DNA of 64,000 nucleotides, from positions 806,001-870,000 of the forward strand of contig CAVYPX010000016.1 of NCBI GenBank assembly GCA_963770485.1. The letters run 5' to 3'. Made by a program: the position numbers and the translations under genes. Positions 1 through 8,994 of the stretch are shown one piece after another. The first letter of the stretch is position 1. The number at the start of each line of letters is the position of its first letter. A model generated the notes under the pieces. The model made no database searches. It worked only from the letters and a program-made list of their open reading frames with translations, and was not told where the DNA came from. Source of the stretch: CAVVEC01 sp963770485 (GTDB lineage: Bacteria; Acidobacteriota; Terriglobia; Terriglobales; Acidobacteriaceae).

Positions 1-430
1 ACGGTGCATCTTTCTTGTGCACATGATGGCGCTCGAAGATCTGTCCGAGATAGCGATGACGCAAGGCGGCCGCCGCGGTCCGCGCGACTTCAAAAAAAAG
101 ATTTACGCCGATGGAAAAATTTGCTGCATACAGGAATCCCGTCCCGCTCTCTTCCACCGTCTGCCGGATTTTTGCCAGCTCCTCGTACCAGCCGGTGGTG
201 CCGACAACCATGTTTTTTCTGGCGCGAACACAAGCTGCAATATTCTCCAGGGCCGCCCGGGGCGTGGTGAAATCGATGACCGCGTCAAACGGGGCAAGTC
301 TCGAGGCCGTCAGCGCCGAGGCATGCGGATTGTCCGCAGCACAAAGCACCTCCACCTGATGGCCGCGCTGGCGCGCCACCTCCGCCACCAGCGACCCGGT
401 CTTGCCACGGCCTAAGAGAAGAAGGTGCAT
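1..430 (-). CDS. dapB: 4-hydroxy-tetrahydrodipicolinate reductase, N-terminal part (runs off left edge)
   Basis: Reads from an ATG at 428-430 leftwards and is cut by the window edge after about 143 codons; a full DapB is usually about 230-270 residues. Visible signatures are a nucleotide-binding loop GRGKTG (residues 7-12), DFTTP (53-57), VVGTTGW (75-81), ANFSIGVN (103-110) and the catalytic block ERHHVHKKDAP (133-143), which carries the family's His pair and Lys. The enzyme reduces the DapA product with NAD(P)H in lysine and diaminopimelate synthesis in the cytosol. It follows lysC and asd on the same strand, so it is probably the third gene of an aspartate-pathway operon; a palindromic element lies between it and lysC. 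The loop GRGKTG departs from the more usual GxxGRMG form. Confidence 0.9.
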   Translation of the reverse strand, partial: MHLLLLGRGKTGSLVAEVARQRGHQVEVLCAADNPHASALTASRLAPFDAVIDFTTPRAALENIAACVRARKNMVVGTTGWYEELAKIRQTVEESGTGFLYAANFSIGVNLFFEVARTAAAALRHRYLGQIFERHHVHKKDAP

Positions 431-485
431 AAGAAATGTTTTCCGCAGACTGCGCTCTACGACCTTGTTGAACAACCCTCGGTAT

Positions 486-574
486 TGTCATTCCGAAAAG
501 CGGAGCGACGAGGAATCTGCAGTCTTGCTCAGATCATGAGGAACTGCAGATCCCTCGCTTCGCTCGGGATGACA
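486..574. repeat. Palindromic intergenic element (TGTCATTCCGA...TCGGGATGACA type)
   Basis: An imperfect inverted repeat fills the lysC-dapB gap. The left arm starts TGTCATTCCGA and contains AGGAATCTGCAG; the right arm contains CTGCAGATCCCTCG and ends CTCGGGATGACA. The same architecture recurs at 15558-15647 and 63055-63144. The single strand would fold into a long hairpin. Its effect on the downstream dapB message is unknown. Confidence 0.8.
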
Positions 575-592
575 GCAAGAGAGTATTTTTCT

Positions 593-1966
593 CTACGCAA
601 ACACCTCGGGATCCAGATCCGAAAAGAAAGTTGCATGCAGCCGCCGAATCACCTGCGGCACTTCGTCCTCTTCGATCACGAAGGTCAGATTAATCTCCGA
701 CGCACCCTGTGAAATCATCCGAATCTTCACATCCGATAGTTCGCCAAACACCCGCGCCGCAATTCCCGGCGTCTCCCTCAGATTTTCTCCCACCACGCAC
801 ACGATGGCCTTGCGTCCTTCATACTTCACATCCGCCAGCTTGGCCAGATCCGCCGCCAGCGCGGGAATCGATTCATTGGAGTCTACGGTCAGCGAGACGC
901 TTACTTCCGAGGTGGAAACTACATCTACCGGCACGCGGTGCCGGTCAAACGCTTCGAAAATCGCGCGCAGAAAGCCATGGGCCAGCAGCATACGCGGCGC
1001 CGCGACATCGATGATCGTAATCCGCTTCTTGGCGGCAATGGCCTTGAAAAAATTGCGGCTGTGAGGCACGCGAGCCGCGATTCGCGTCCCTTCGCAGTCC
1101 GGATTGCGTGAGTTCAATATGTAAACCGGAATGTTCTTTTGAACCGCAGGTAGAACAGTCGCGGGATGCAGAACTTTGGCTCCGAAGTAGGCCAACTCAG
1201 CCGCCTCGTCAAAACTGATGACCTTGATGCGCCGCGCCTCGGGGCACAGGTTCGGGTCGGTGGTCATCATTCCGTCCACATCGGTCCAGATTTCGATCCG
1301 CTCGGCACCCAAGCCCGCGCCCACGATCGCCGCGGAAAAATCGGACCCGCCGCGCCCGATCGTGGTTGTGATTCCGGCCTTGGTCGCGCCAATGAAGCCT
1401 CCCATGACTGGAACGCGGCCCGCCTCCAGCAAAGGCTGCACTTTGGACTGCAACCGCTCGTTGGTTTCATCCATCAGAGGAGCGGCCCGCATATGCGTGC
1501 CGTCGGTTACGATGCACTCTCGCGAATCGACCACGGTCGCATCGAGCCCGAGCCCGGAAAACGCTGCCGTGACCATGGTGCTGGACAGAATCTCCCCGAA
1601 TGCGGCCACATGGTCGGTCGTGCGAGGGGTCAGTTCGCCCACCGCCACGATGCCGCGCAGTAGTTCATCTAACGCTTCAAAATAGGCTCCCAAGTCACTG
1701 TGAAATTGAGTGAAAAGAGCTGTGCCAAGCAGTTCGCCTGCAGTGTTGTAGTGACGTTCGCGGAGAGCCCGAGAGAGCTTCAGAGCGGTCTTGCGATCAC
1801 CCGACCCGGCGGCCCGGGCCGTAGCCAAGAGCTGATCGGTGACCTTAGCCATGGCGCTGACCACGACCACCGGCTTTTGCGCCAGCCGTCCCCTTACGAT
1901 GGCTGCGGCCTGCTGGATAGCCTTGGCATCCTGCACTGAAGTGCCGCCAAATTTCATGACGATCAT
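593..1966 (-). CDS. lysC: Aspartate kinase
   Basis: Phosphorylates aspartate with ATP, the first step to lysine, threonine, methionine and diaminopimelate. The protein opens MIVMKFGGTSVQD, where KFGGTS is the kinase nucleotide-binding signature. The amino acid kinase domain fills about residues 1-280, and the last ~150 residues form the paired ACT regulatory region (VDVVSTSEVSVSLTVD and later VRMISQGASEINLTF-like stretches). About 457 residues, normal for a monofunctional enzyme. I chose the ATG at 1966 because GAGGG sits 8 bases upstream; an in-frame GTG at 1975 is the alternative. Upstream asd and downstream dapB are on the same strand, consistent with one transcript. The ACT domains suggest feedback control by lysine or threonine, as in the family. 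Confidence 0.96.
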   Translation of the reverse strand: MIVMKFGGTSVQDAKAIQQAAAIVRGRLAQKPVVVVSAMAKVTDQLLATARAAGSGDRKTALKLSRALRERHYNTAGELLGTALFTQFHSDLGAYFEALDELLRGIVAVGELTPRTTDHVAAFGEILSSTMVTAAFSGLGLDATVVDSRECIVTDGTHMRAAPLMDETNERLQSKVQPLLEAGRVPVMGGFIGATKAGITTTIGRGGSDFSAAIVGAGLGAERIEIWTDVDGMMTTDPNLCPEARRIKVISFDEAAELAYFGAKVLHPATVLPAVQKNIPVYILNSRNPDCEGTRIAARVPHSRNFFKAIAAKKRITIIDVAAPRMLLAHGFLRAIFEAFDRHRVPVDVVSTSEVSVSLTVDSNESIPALAADLAKLADVKYEGRKAIVCVVGENLRETPGIAARVFGELSDVKIRMISQGASEINLTFVIEEDEVPQVIRRLHATFFSDLDPEVFA

Positions 1967-2060
1967 GGCAGGCACCCTCGCCGCAGATTAACGCAAGTCA
2001 ACGCAGAGCATGTCTGGTGTAGCTGCTGTCGGGTGGTTCTCGCGCTATGCCGGGCGGAGT

Positions 2061-3113
2061 TCAATCCAGATATCCCCGGACTTTGAGCAACTCGGCGTTC
2101 AACAGGGCAGCGCCGGCCGCGCCGCGAATGGTGTTGTGAGAGAGAACGGTGAACTTCCAGTCCAGCACGCCGCACGGGCGCAGGCGGCCGACCGTGGCCG
2201 CCATCCCTTTGCCTGCATCCACATCGAACCGGGGCTGTGGCCGGTCTGCCAGCTCCACATACCGAACCGGCTGTTGTGGAGCGCTCGGTAACTGCAATTC
2301 CTGGGGCACACTGCGAAATTCATTCCAGGTTTTGATGATCTCTTCCGGCCGGGCCTTCTTTTTCAGCTTCACGGAGACCGACTCGGTATGCCCATCTTCC
2401 ACCGAGACACGATTGCACTGCGCGCTCATGGCGAATGCCGCCGGGACAACTCTGGACCCGTTCAGCCGTCCCAGAAGCTTGAGTGTCTCCTCCTCCATCT
2501 TTTCTTCTTCCTTGGCAATATAGGGAATCACGTTGCCCAGGATATCGAGCGATGCCACTCCGGGATATCCAGCACCACTGACTGCCTGCATGGTGACGGC
2601 CATCACCGTCTCAATCCCAAATTGCTGTTCCAATGGCGCCAGAGCCATGACCAGACCGATTGCCGAGCAGTTTGGATTGGTAACGACAAAGCCGCCAGAT
2701 TTCTTGCGCCAGGCCTGGCACTCCACCAGTTTGATGTGGTCGGAGTTGACCTCCGGGATCACCAGCGGAACGTCACTTTGCATTCGTAAGGCGCTGGAGT
2801 TGGAGATTACCGCACATCCAGCCGCGGCGAAACGCGGTTCAAGGTCTGCCGCGATGGCCGCATCGAGGGCGGCAAAAATGACTCTGGGAGCGCCGTCCGG
2901 ATTGGCAGGAGACACGCGCATTTCGGCTACACCTGCGGGGATGGGCGTTTTCATGCGCCAACGCGCCGCCTCACTGTACGCACGGCCCTCGGAACGGTCG
3001 GAAGCCGCCAGCCAGGCGACTTCAAACCACGGATGCGGTTCCAGCATTTGCACAAAGCGCTGCCCTACAATGCCGGTAGCGCCCAGGATTCCCACGGGGA
3101 TCTTCGTCTGCAT
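2061..3113 (-). CDS. asd: Aspartate-semialdehyde dehydrogenase
   Basis: Reduces aspartyl phosphate to aspartate semialdehyde with NADPH, the branch point after lysC. The start ATG at 3113 gives MQTKIPVGILGATGIVGQ, with the Rossmann loop GATGIVGQ at the very N-terminus as expected; upstream in-frame codons look non-coding. Other signatures are SNSSA, VIPEVN, the catalytic cysteine in NPNCS, and QAVSGAGYPG. The 350-residue length and the QAVSGAGYPG/NPNCS pattern fit the archaeal/fungal-like Asd subgroup better than the E. coli type; this subgroup call is from memory of motifs. It is the first gene of the asd-lysC-dapB block. Confidence 0.95.
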   Translation of the reverse strand: MQTKIPVGILGATGIVGQRFVQMLEPHPWFEVAWLAASDRSEGRAYSEAARWRMKTPIPAGVAEMRVSPANPDGAPRVIFAALDAAIAADLEPRFAAAGCAVISNSSALRMQSDVPLVIPEVNSDHIKLVECQAWRKKSGGFVVTNPNCSAIGLVMALAPLEQQFGIETVMAVTMQAVSGAGYPGVASLDILGNVIPYIAKEEEKMEEETLKLLGRLNGSRVVPAAFAMSAQCNRVSVEDGHTESVSVKLKKKARPEEIIKTWNEFRSVPQELQLPSAPQQPVRYVELADRPQPRFDVDAGKGMAATVGRLRPCGVLDWKFTVLSHNTIRGAAGAALLNAELLKVRGYLD

Positions 3114-3291
3114 AGTTGTTGCGATTTTACAACAGTGGCGGATTGCATACTCGCCCGCACCTTGGCGGCTTCGCTGCGACTTCCCCAGGAACGGCCCCTG
3201 AGATGTCAAGAAACTGTGCTTTTCGACCGGTTTTCGGGACAGGTAAGGAATTTAAGAGCTTCTGCCGATATAAGGAATCTGAGGAGTTAAC

Positions 3292-4323
3292 ATGCCTGAG
3301 CTACGTCAGAATTTCTTCACCAAGGAATGGGTCATCATTGCCACCGAACGAGCCAAGCGCCCGGAAGAACTGGTGGCGCATCGCCCGGCCAAGACGGTTT
3401 CCTCATTTGTGGAAACCTGCCCGTTTTGTCCGGGCAACGAAGGCAAAACCCCGCCGGAAGTCTTGCGGGTGCCGGCCAACGGGAGCGGGTCCTGGCAGGT
3501 GCGCGTGATCCCCAACAAATTCGCGGCTCTGTCGCGGGACGTCCAGCCGACGCGCACCATCCATCGCACCCGGCGCAGCATTGAAGGCTTTGGCGTGCAT
3601 GACGTGATTGTGGAGACCCCGGACCACGCCCACGTGACGGCGCTGATGCCTGATGCGCATGTGGCCAACGTACTGCGCGCCTATAAATCCCGCTATGACG
3701 CCCTCAGCCACGACCCGCGCATCGCCCACATCACCATCTTCAAGAACCACGGCTTGGACGCCGGCACCAGTCTGGAACATCCGCACTCACAGTTGATCGC
3801 CACTCCCGTGATCTCCAGCCAGGTGCGCGGACGGTTCCAGTTGGCGCTGCAGCACTATGACGAATTTGGCCAGTGCGTATTTTGCCAGATGATGGAAGAG
3901 GAAATCGAGGAACAGCACCGCATCATCCTCGCCACCGAACACTTCGTGGCCATGGCGCCATTCGCGTCCTCCACGCCATTCGCGACCCATATCTTTCCGC
4001 GCCGCCATATGGCCAGCTTCGGCGACATCAGCACAACCGAGATCACAGATCTGGCGCGCACCCTGCGCACCATCCTGGCCAAGCTGTATCACGGCCTGGG
4101 GAATCCTGACTTCAACTACACCTTGCGCAGCGCCCCCGCCGAAGTGGCAGGAGCGAAGTACTTCCACTGGTACGTGAGCATCATTCCGCGCCTCACCCGC
4201 GTGGCCGGTTTCGAACTCGGCTCCGGGATGTTCATCAACAGCATGCCTCCGGAAGCGGCGGCGGAATTCTTGCGCAGCGTCAAGCCCGAATCTGCGGCTG
4301 CGGTTGGAGGGGCAGGGAACTGA
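3292..4323 (+). CDS. galT: Galactose-1-phosphate uridylyltransferase
   Basis: Transfers UMP between UDP-glucose and galactose-1-phosphate in the Leloir pathway. The HIT-like active site HPHSQ is at residues 163-167, with His165 the expected nucleotidyl-histidine. A metal-binding CPFCPG motif sits at residues 43-48, and CVFCQM and HIFPRRHMASF follow in the C-terminal half. At 343 residues it is full length. GAGG lies just upstream of the ATG. No galK or galE is adjacent, so the gene seems to stand alone, divergent from asd. The more general family name (HIT-type UDPglucose-hexose-1-phosphate uridylyltransferase) is safe; the exact sugar substrate is inferred. Confidence 0.92.
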   Translation: MPELRQNFFTKEWVIIATERAKRPEELVAHRPAKTVSSFVETCPFCPGNEGKTPPEVLRVPANGSGSWQVRVIPNKFAALSRDVQPTRTIHRTRRSIEGFGVHDVIVETPDHAHVTALMPDAHVANVLRAYKSRYDALSHDPRIAHITIFKNHGLDAGTSLEHPHSQLIATPVISSQVRGRFQLALQHYDEFGQCVFCQMMEEEIEEQHRIILATEHFVAMAPFASSTPFATHIFPRRHMASFGDISTTEITDLARTLRTILAKLYHGLGNPDFNYTLRSAPAEVAGAKYFHWYVSIIPRLTRVAGFELGSGMFINSMPPEAAAEFLRSVKPESAAAVGGAGN

Positions 4324-4490
4324 GACCGGAGACAGTCGCAATCGGCGGCAACACCGGGAAGCCTGAATCTTGGAATTCGTATCATCGCTCACTTCATTAG
4401 GTGATCGCGGTCACTGCGATCTGCTTCGGGAGACTGTAAGAAGAAGCGAGAGTCCTTATCGAGCCTGGGCCCCCAGCATTTAATTGAACA

Positions 4491-5753
4491 ATGTTGAGAA
4501 TGTCGACGCAACCAATCACGAGCAAGCGATTTTGGCTCATCCTGGCGGCCCTGCTGCTGGCAGGCCCCACGTGGGCAGCCACAAAGTACACGGTGCTGTA
4601 CAACTTCCAGGGCGGAAACGACGCGGGAGGCCCGCTATACGGGGCTTTGGCCTTGGATAAGAACGGCAACCTGTTCGGCACGGCCGGGGGCGGTGGGCAA
4701 AACTATAAGTGTGGCGGAAACTGCGGCACCGTGTTCGAGCTGACGCCTCAGGCCAACGGCAAGTGGACCGAAACCGTTATCTTCCGCTTCCAGCCCTCGG
4801 GCACTGGCTTCTGGCCGTCTGGCGGCGTGATCGTGGACCAGCACGAGAACGTTTACGGCACTACGCTTCTAGGCGGAGCCCAGAACGAGGGCACCATCTT
4901 TTCGCTGACCTCTGGCACCTCGGGGTGGGCGGAATCAATCCTTTACAGCTTTGGCAGTCACAAGAACGATGCGGCCGGCCCACAGTCCAGCTTGGTTGCC
5001 GACGCGTCGGGCAACTTCTATGGAACAGCGCTCTATCCGTACCAGCTCTCCCCCGATGCCGGCGGCGGGACCGAGCACGTGCTCTACCATTTTCGTCCCC
5101 AGCAGGGAAAAGACGGAACCGACGGAGACGGTTCAGACGTCCCACTGGTTCTCGACGAAGTTGGCAACCTTTATGGCACTACGAGTGGTGGCGGCAATTA
5201 CACCAACTGCTCGGTGTTCTCGGGCGGGTGCGGCACCGCCTTCGAGCTCGTGCCGAAAGGCAATGGCAAGTGGAAGGAGCACGTGCTGCACCGATTCGCC
5301 CAGTCTAGCGGCGATGGTGAGCGTCCCCTGGCCGGAGTGGTGATGGGTGCGCACGGCAACCTGTACGGTACCACCTCCCAGGGCGGCAACTACCAGAACG
5401 GCACGATCTACGAGCTAAGACGCGACAAGGCGGGTCACTGGAAGGAGAGGATTCTATACGCATTCCGCGACATTGGCGACGGAGGCATGCCGGGGCCGGT
5501 GATCGTGGACAGCCTAGGCAACCTTTATGGAACTGCTGGAGGCGGCGGCGGTACCTGTAGCTGTGGCGTTGTGTTCGAGTTGGCTCCCCGCGCCAACGGT
5601 AAGTGGAAATATACGGTTCTCCATCACTTTAAGGGGACCGACGGGGGCCAACCTTTGGCGGGGCTAACCTTCGGTACCAAGGGCGAGATTTACGGGACAA
5701 CATCCTGGGGTGGTACGTATCTCTATGGGGTTGTGTTTGAGATAACCCAGTAA
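4491..5753 (+). CDS. Secreted GloVer-repeat (LYGTT) protein
   Basis: A 420-residue exported protein. Residues 1-29 form a signal peptide (basic start, hydrophobic LILAALLLAG, cleavage near WAA). The rest is a tandem array of about 40-residue units, each with a core like GNLYGTTxxGG followed by GTVFELTP and a YSF/YRF strand. This is the GloVer repeat (TIGR03803), expected to fold as a beta-propeller or beta-rich surface protein. No catalytic residues are evident and function is unknown. An in-frame ATG at 4500 is an alternative start; neither has a clear ribosome site. Three relatives lie at 14141, 52279 and 59187. Confidence 0.88.
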   Translation: MLRMSTQPITSKRFWLILAALLLAGPTWAATKYTVLYNFQGGNDAGGPLYGALALDKNGNLFGTAGGGGQNYKCGGNCGTVFELTPQANGKWTETVIFRFQPSGTGFWPSGGVIVDQHENVYGTTLLGGAQNEGTIFSLTSGTSGWAESILYSFGSHKNDAAGPQSSLVADASGNFYGTALYPYQLSPDAGGGTEHVLYHFRPQQGKDGTDGDGSDVPLVLDEVGNLYGTTSGGGNYTNCSVFSGGCGTAFELVPKGNGKWKEHVLHRFAQSSGDGERPLAGVVMGAHGNLYGTTSQGGNYQNGTIYELRRDKAGHWKERILYAFRDIGDGGMPGPVIVDSLGNLYGTAGGGGGTCSCGVVFELAPRANGKWKYTVLHHFKGTDGGQPLAGLTFGTKGEIYGTTSWGGTYLYGVVFEITQ

Positions 5754-5858
5754 ACGGCAGCGGTGTCTGCCACAACAGCAGACCTGCCCTTTCGGGGTCC
5801 GACTTCTTCGACGGTCCAACCAGCGGTCTTGGGTCCTACGCAGTGATAGGATTGACTC

Positions 5859-6101
5859 ATGCCAAGAACACTGATGCAGTCGGTAGTCAGCCAACTCCAG
5901 AGGGAACGCTCGCGACTCGAAAATGAACTGCTCCGCGTAACCGCCGCCCTGACCGCTTTCGGAAAGGTATACCTGGAGGGCAGCAAACCGAAAGCCGCTG
6001 TGGGCACGCGCAAAAAGCGAAGGATTTCGGCTGCCGGACGCAAGAAAATAGCCGCCGCCCAGAGAGCGCGATGGGCAAAGATCAGGGCTCGGAAAAAATG
6101 A
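5859..6101 (+). CDS. Small basic coiled-coil protein, unknown function
   Basis: An 80-residue protein. The first half (QLQRERSRLENELLRVTAALTAF) is predicted helical with heptad-like leucines, and the second half is very basic, ending RRISAAGRKKIAAAQRARWAKIRARKK-like in short blocks of A/R/K. Acidic residues are almost absent from the C-terminal 35 positions, so nucleic acid contact is plausible. I recall similar small proteins with an AAQRARWAK tail in acidobacterial genomes but cannot name a family. It sits 105 bases after the GloVer gene on the same strand. ATG start at 5859, no strong ribosome site. Confidence 0.65.
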   Translation: MPRTLMQSVVSQLQRERSRLENELLRVTAALTAFGKVYLEGSKPKAAVGTRKKRRISAAGRKKIAAAQRARWAKIRARKK

Positions 6102-6197
6102 AAGCCCGGGCATCGGCCTACGATTCGGAAAATTTGCTGCGCCCGTAACACGACCGACCCGTTTCGTCCAACGGAGGATTTCTCTCGAAGGGCAAGT

Positions 6198-7289
6198 CTA
6201 CTGCCTTGGCGTGATTTCCGTGCCGAACGAATACTCGTTCAGCGGACCGAAACGCCTTTTTTCCGCGTACAAGCGCCAGCGCCGCCACACGATGCGCAGG
6301 CTGGCCATCACCGGGATGGAAAGATACACGCCCAGCACTCCAGCAATTTCTCCGCCCGCCAGCACGCCAAAGATAGCCGCCAGGGGATGCAGTTCCATGC
6401 TCCTGCCCATGATGCGGGGCGAGACCACATAATCCTGAATCATCCGCCAGGCGGCGAGAAAAATCAGCAGCACCAGCCAGTGCGGATAACTCATCAGCAA
6501 CGCGACCCCGAGAATCATGACTGCCGCTACCAGCGGTCCGACCACGGGAATGAATTCCATGATGCCCCCCGCCGTGCCCAGCACCAGCGCATAGGGAACC
6601 CGCATGGCCGACATGAAAGCGATGTAAACCACCAGGGAAAACGCGGCCAGTGTCAGTTGCGCGCGGATGAATTGTGCCAGCATTTGGTTCAAATCACCCA
6701 GCACACCTTCCAAAAACTCACGCTGTGGCCGCGCATGCACAAAGGAAAGCAAGACTTCGGTGAAGCCCCGCCCATCCTTCAGAAAAAATATCGCCAGGAT
6801 GGGCACCACAATCAGCAGCCAGGCTTGCTGTGCGACCTCGGCCACACGGATCCCGACTCTCTGCGCAATCTCCGCAAGTTCGCCCTTGTGATTTCTCAGA
6901 AAGTCCCTCAAATGCTGAATGGTGAAGCTGCTCCAACCATGCTCCTGCCCGAGTTGTTCGGCAATTTGTCCGGAGCCGACGTTCTCCAGCAGTTTCGGCA
7001 GCGATTCGCTCAAGCGTTGGGCCTGGTGTCCAATCTGCGGCCCGACGAAGAAGAAAAACGTAATTAGGAGGATTACCAGTAATAAGTAGATGACGGCCAC
7101 GGCGCGTCCCCGGCCGCGTACCCATTTTTCCACCCGTGACACCGCGGGATCCACCAGGTAGGCGAAGAAGATGGCGAAGAGGAATGCGATCAGCGAGCGT
7201 CGTGCGACGTAGAGGAAGCCCAATCCCAGAGCGAACAGCAGCACTGTGAACAGCACCCGTGTCGTGCGTGTGTCAATTAAGGACAGCAT
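6198..7289 (-). CDS. AI-2E family transporter (PerM/UPF0118-like)
   Basis: A 363-residue integral membrane protein. It starts with a transmembrane pair (VLFTVLLFALGLGFLYVARRSL and IAFLFAIFFAYLVDPAV), then a charged soluble segment containing RVEKWVRGRGRAVA, a middle helical region with LRNHKGELAEIAQRVG, and a C-terminal cluster of four or five hydrophobic helices including GGIMEFIPVVGPLVAA. That last motif, GxxxxIPxxGP, is characteristic of the family (PF01594). Members export small molecules, ions or signalling compounds; substrate cannot be predicted here. No operon partner is visible. Confidence 0.88.
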   Translation of the reverse strand: MLSLIDTRTTRVLFTVLLFALGLGFLYVARRSLIAFLFAIFFAYLVDPAVSRVEKWVRGRGRAVAVIYLLLVILLITFFFFVGPQIGHQAQRLSESLPKLLENVGSGQIAEQLGQEHGWSSFTIQHLRDFLRNHKGELAEIAQRVGIRVAEVAQQAWLLIVVPILAIFFLKDGRGFTEVLLSFVHARPQREFLEGVLGDLNQMLAQFIRAQLTLAAFSLVVYIAFMSAMRVPYALVLGTAGGIMEFIPVVGPLVAAVMILGVALLMSYPHWLVLLIFLAAWRMIQDYVVSPRIMGRSMELHPLAAIFGVLAGGEIAGVLGVYLSIPVMASLRIVWRRWRLYAEKRRFGPLNEYSFGTEITPRQ

Positions 7290-7615
7290 GGAACTTGTAC
7301 CACCCCCGCTATCCGATGTAGGCGCAGGCGTCCCCGCCGGTGCGACAATCGGCGCGATATCCCTCAGTGTCTAGCGCCCCGTCATCCCTGAGCGAAGTAG
7401 TCGTGCGCAAAGCGCGTGACAACGCAGTCGAAGGATCCCGCAAACGCTTCTAGGGCGTCTCTCGCATCAGGGAATTCTCCCGATCACTTCATCGTGAGAA
7501 CACCTTGCCACGTCCGTCTTCGCCCAAACTCTCTCGGGGTCCTTCGAATCCGCAGCAGCTTCGCCCCGCGAAGCTACCGCTCCGCTCAGGATGACAGGTG
7601 TAACTGTGCGATGTC
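7290..7615. repeat. Intergenic palindromic element, 7381-7597
   Basis: No gene is seen in this gap. It holds a long imperfect inverted repeat. The left arm begins GTCATCCCTGAGCGAAGTAG and includes a small hairpin GTCGTGCGC..GCGCGTGAC followed by AGTCGAAGGATC. The right arm contains GGTCCTTCGA and ends CCGCTCAGGATGACAG. The closest relative in the window is at 35459-35675. Confidence 0.75.
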
Positions 7616-8395
7616 CTAGTCGCGCACCACTTCGGTGTTGTCGCCCGGGATCAAAATTCGTTGCAGCTTAAACTGGTCGTCCAACCAAAGCGTCCAGTCA
7701 CCGGAGTCACTCTTCAGATCCAGGCGGTTGAGCTCGCGTTCCGCTCCGCGAATCGAGACTTTCTCCCGGCCCGCGAACTCCACGCTGACCGGCATGGAGG
7801 CCCGCGCATGTGGATTCAAGGTTCCGAATTGCGTGCGCTCTTTGACCGGGCATTTCAGCTCGCCCTTTTCCTGCTTGCAGCTGGTGGCCAGAAATTTCCA
7901 GGCCAGAACCTCGCGCTGAATGAAGAAGTAATCGTCCAGAATGCTGGTGGAAGCTGGCATCAGGAACGGTTGTTCGTGCGGTTTCTCCTGCGGACTGTTC
8001 GTGAAGCGCTCCGTCAGAAAGTTTTCATTGGGAACGACCACGGCTTGCGATTGTCCCGGGCTGACTTCCTTCCATTCGTACTTCTTCAACTCTCCGGCGT
8101 TATTGAGCTCTAACTCAGAGCTCTGCGCCGCCTTATCCGCCCCGACCTCGGACTTGAACTCGGAAGTGATCGAACTCCCACCGGCGCTTTGATGGATGGA
8201 GAAGGTCTCGGTGGCGATCCGGTGTCCATTCATGAACACGCCGAATGATCCGGAGTCCACCATTTGGTCAGAGGAATCCTTGCTGAACGCGGCCCGCGCT
8301 GGAATCAGCAGCAAACACAACACTCCCAACGCCAGCCATATCTTGCCTTCACCCTTTTCCGATATCCGCTTCTTCACCGGTCTACCAGACTGCAT
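7616..8395 (-). CDS. Secreted/periplasmic protein of unknown function
   Basis: A 259-residue protein with a charged N-terminus, a hydrophobic export segment (IWLALGVLCLLLIPARAAF, about residues 19-37) and a beta-rich soluble body rich in alternating strands (GSFGVFMNGHRIATETFSI, SELELNNAGELKKYEWKEV, WTLWLDDQFKLQRILIPG). It contains two cysteines (SCKQEKGELKC) that may form a disulfide. The overall pattern, a substrate-like domain comparing ELELNNAGELKKY with a final LQRI..G, resembles lipoprotein or sugar-sensing beta-folds, but I do not recognise a named family. Its ATG lies inside the end of aroK (22-base overlap), so the two are probably translationally coupled. Confidence 0.75.
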   Translation of the reverse strand: MQSGRPVKKRISEKGEGKIWLALGVLCLLLIPARAAFSKDSSDQMVDSGSFGVFMNGHRIATETFSIHQSAGGSSITSEFKSEVGADKAAQSSELELNNAGELKKYEWKEVSPGQSQAVVVPNENFLTERFTNSPQEKPHEQPFLMPASTSILDDYFFIQREVLAWKFLATSCKQEKGELKCPVKERTQFGTLNPHARASMPVSVEFAGREKVSIRGAERELNRLDLKSDSGDWTLWLDDQFKLQRILIPGDNTEVVRD

Positions 8396-8958
8396 GCCAC
8401 CTCCGCCGCAACCATATCCACGTCTTTGCCATTCGTCTCGATGCGCAACTTAGCCTTCATATAAGACGCTCGCCGCTGCTCGTAAAGTTCACGAAACTGC
8501 TTTGCGTTCTGCCGCAACGGACGTTCCCGCTGCTCCCGTTCACAACGCCGGAACAATTCTTCTGCGGGAGCATCCAGAAAAACCGAATGCACTTGCGCTT
8601 TTTCGATCAGCGCAGAATTCTCAGCTTGCACAAACGCTCCGCCTCCCAAAGCCACCACGCGCGGCGATAATCTCAACTCGCCCAGCAACTCGCGCAAGGC
8701 CGCGCTTTCCGCGCGCCGGAATTCCGCCTCTCCAGAATCCCGGAAAATCTCCGCGATGGGCCGTCCTTCCCGGGCCACAATTCGATCATCGAGATCCTCG
8801 AAGGGCCAACCTAAGCGCCCGCTCAAAACGCGACCAACGCTGGTTTTTCCGGCGCCCATGAAACCCACGAGGAAGATCGCCCGGATCTCAGGTACACTTT
8901 CCCCCGCAACCGGATTGACCACGGGGCGCGCACCGGGTCTGCTTCTCATGGATGCCAT
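8374..8958 (-). CDS. aroK: Shikimate kinase
   Basis: Phosphorylates shikimate at the 3-hydroxyl in the chorismate pathway. The Walker A loop GFMGAGKT occupies residues 32-39, followed by the shikimate-binding DLDD motif near residue 55, FRDSGEAEFRRAE (substrate arginine) and VVALGGGAF. At 194 residues it is slightly long because of an extra ~25-residue N-terminus; the ATG at 8949 is an alternative start. It lies 36 bases downstream of a DUF4097 gene and overlaps the following unknown gene, so it may be transcribed with the sigma/anti-sigma block. Confidence 0.94.
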   Translation of the reverse strand: MASMRSRPGARPVVNPVAGESVPEIRAIFLVGFMGAGKTSVGRVLSGRLGWPFEDLDDRIVAREGRPIAEIFRDSGEAEFRRAESAALRELLGELRLSPRVVALGGGAFVQAENSALIEKAQVHSVFLDAPAEELFRRCEREQRERPLRQNAKQFRELYEQRRASYMKAKLRIETNGKDVDMVAAEVACSLVDR

Positions 8959-8994
8959 TACCGGGCCAGCCTTAAGCTCGCCCGGTCAGATTGT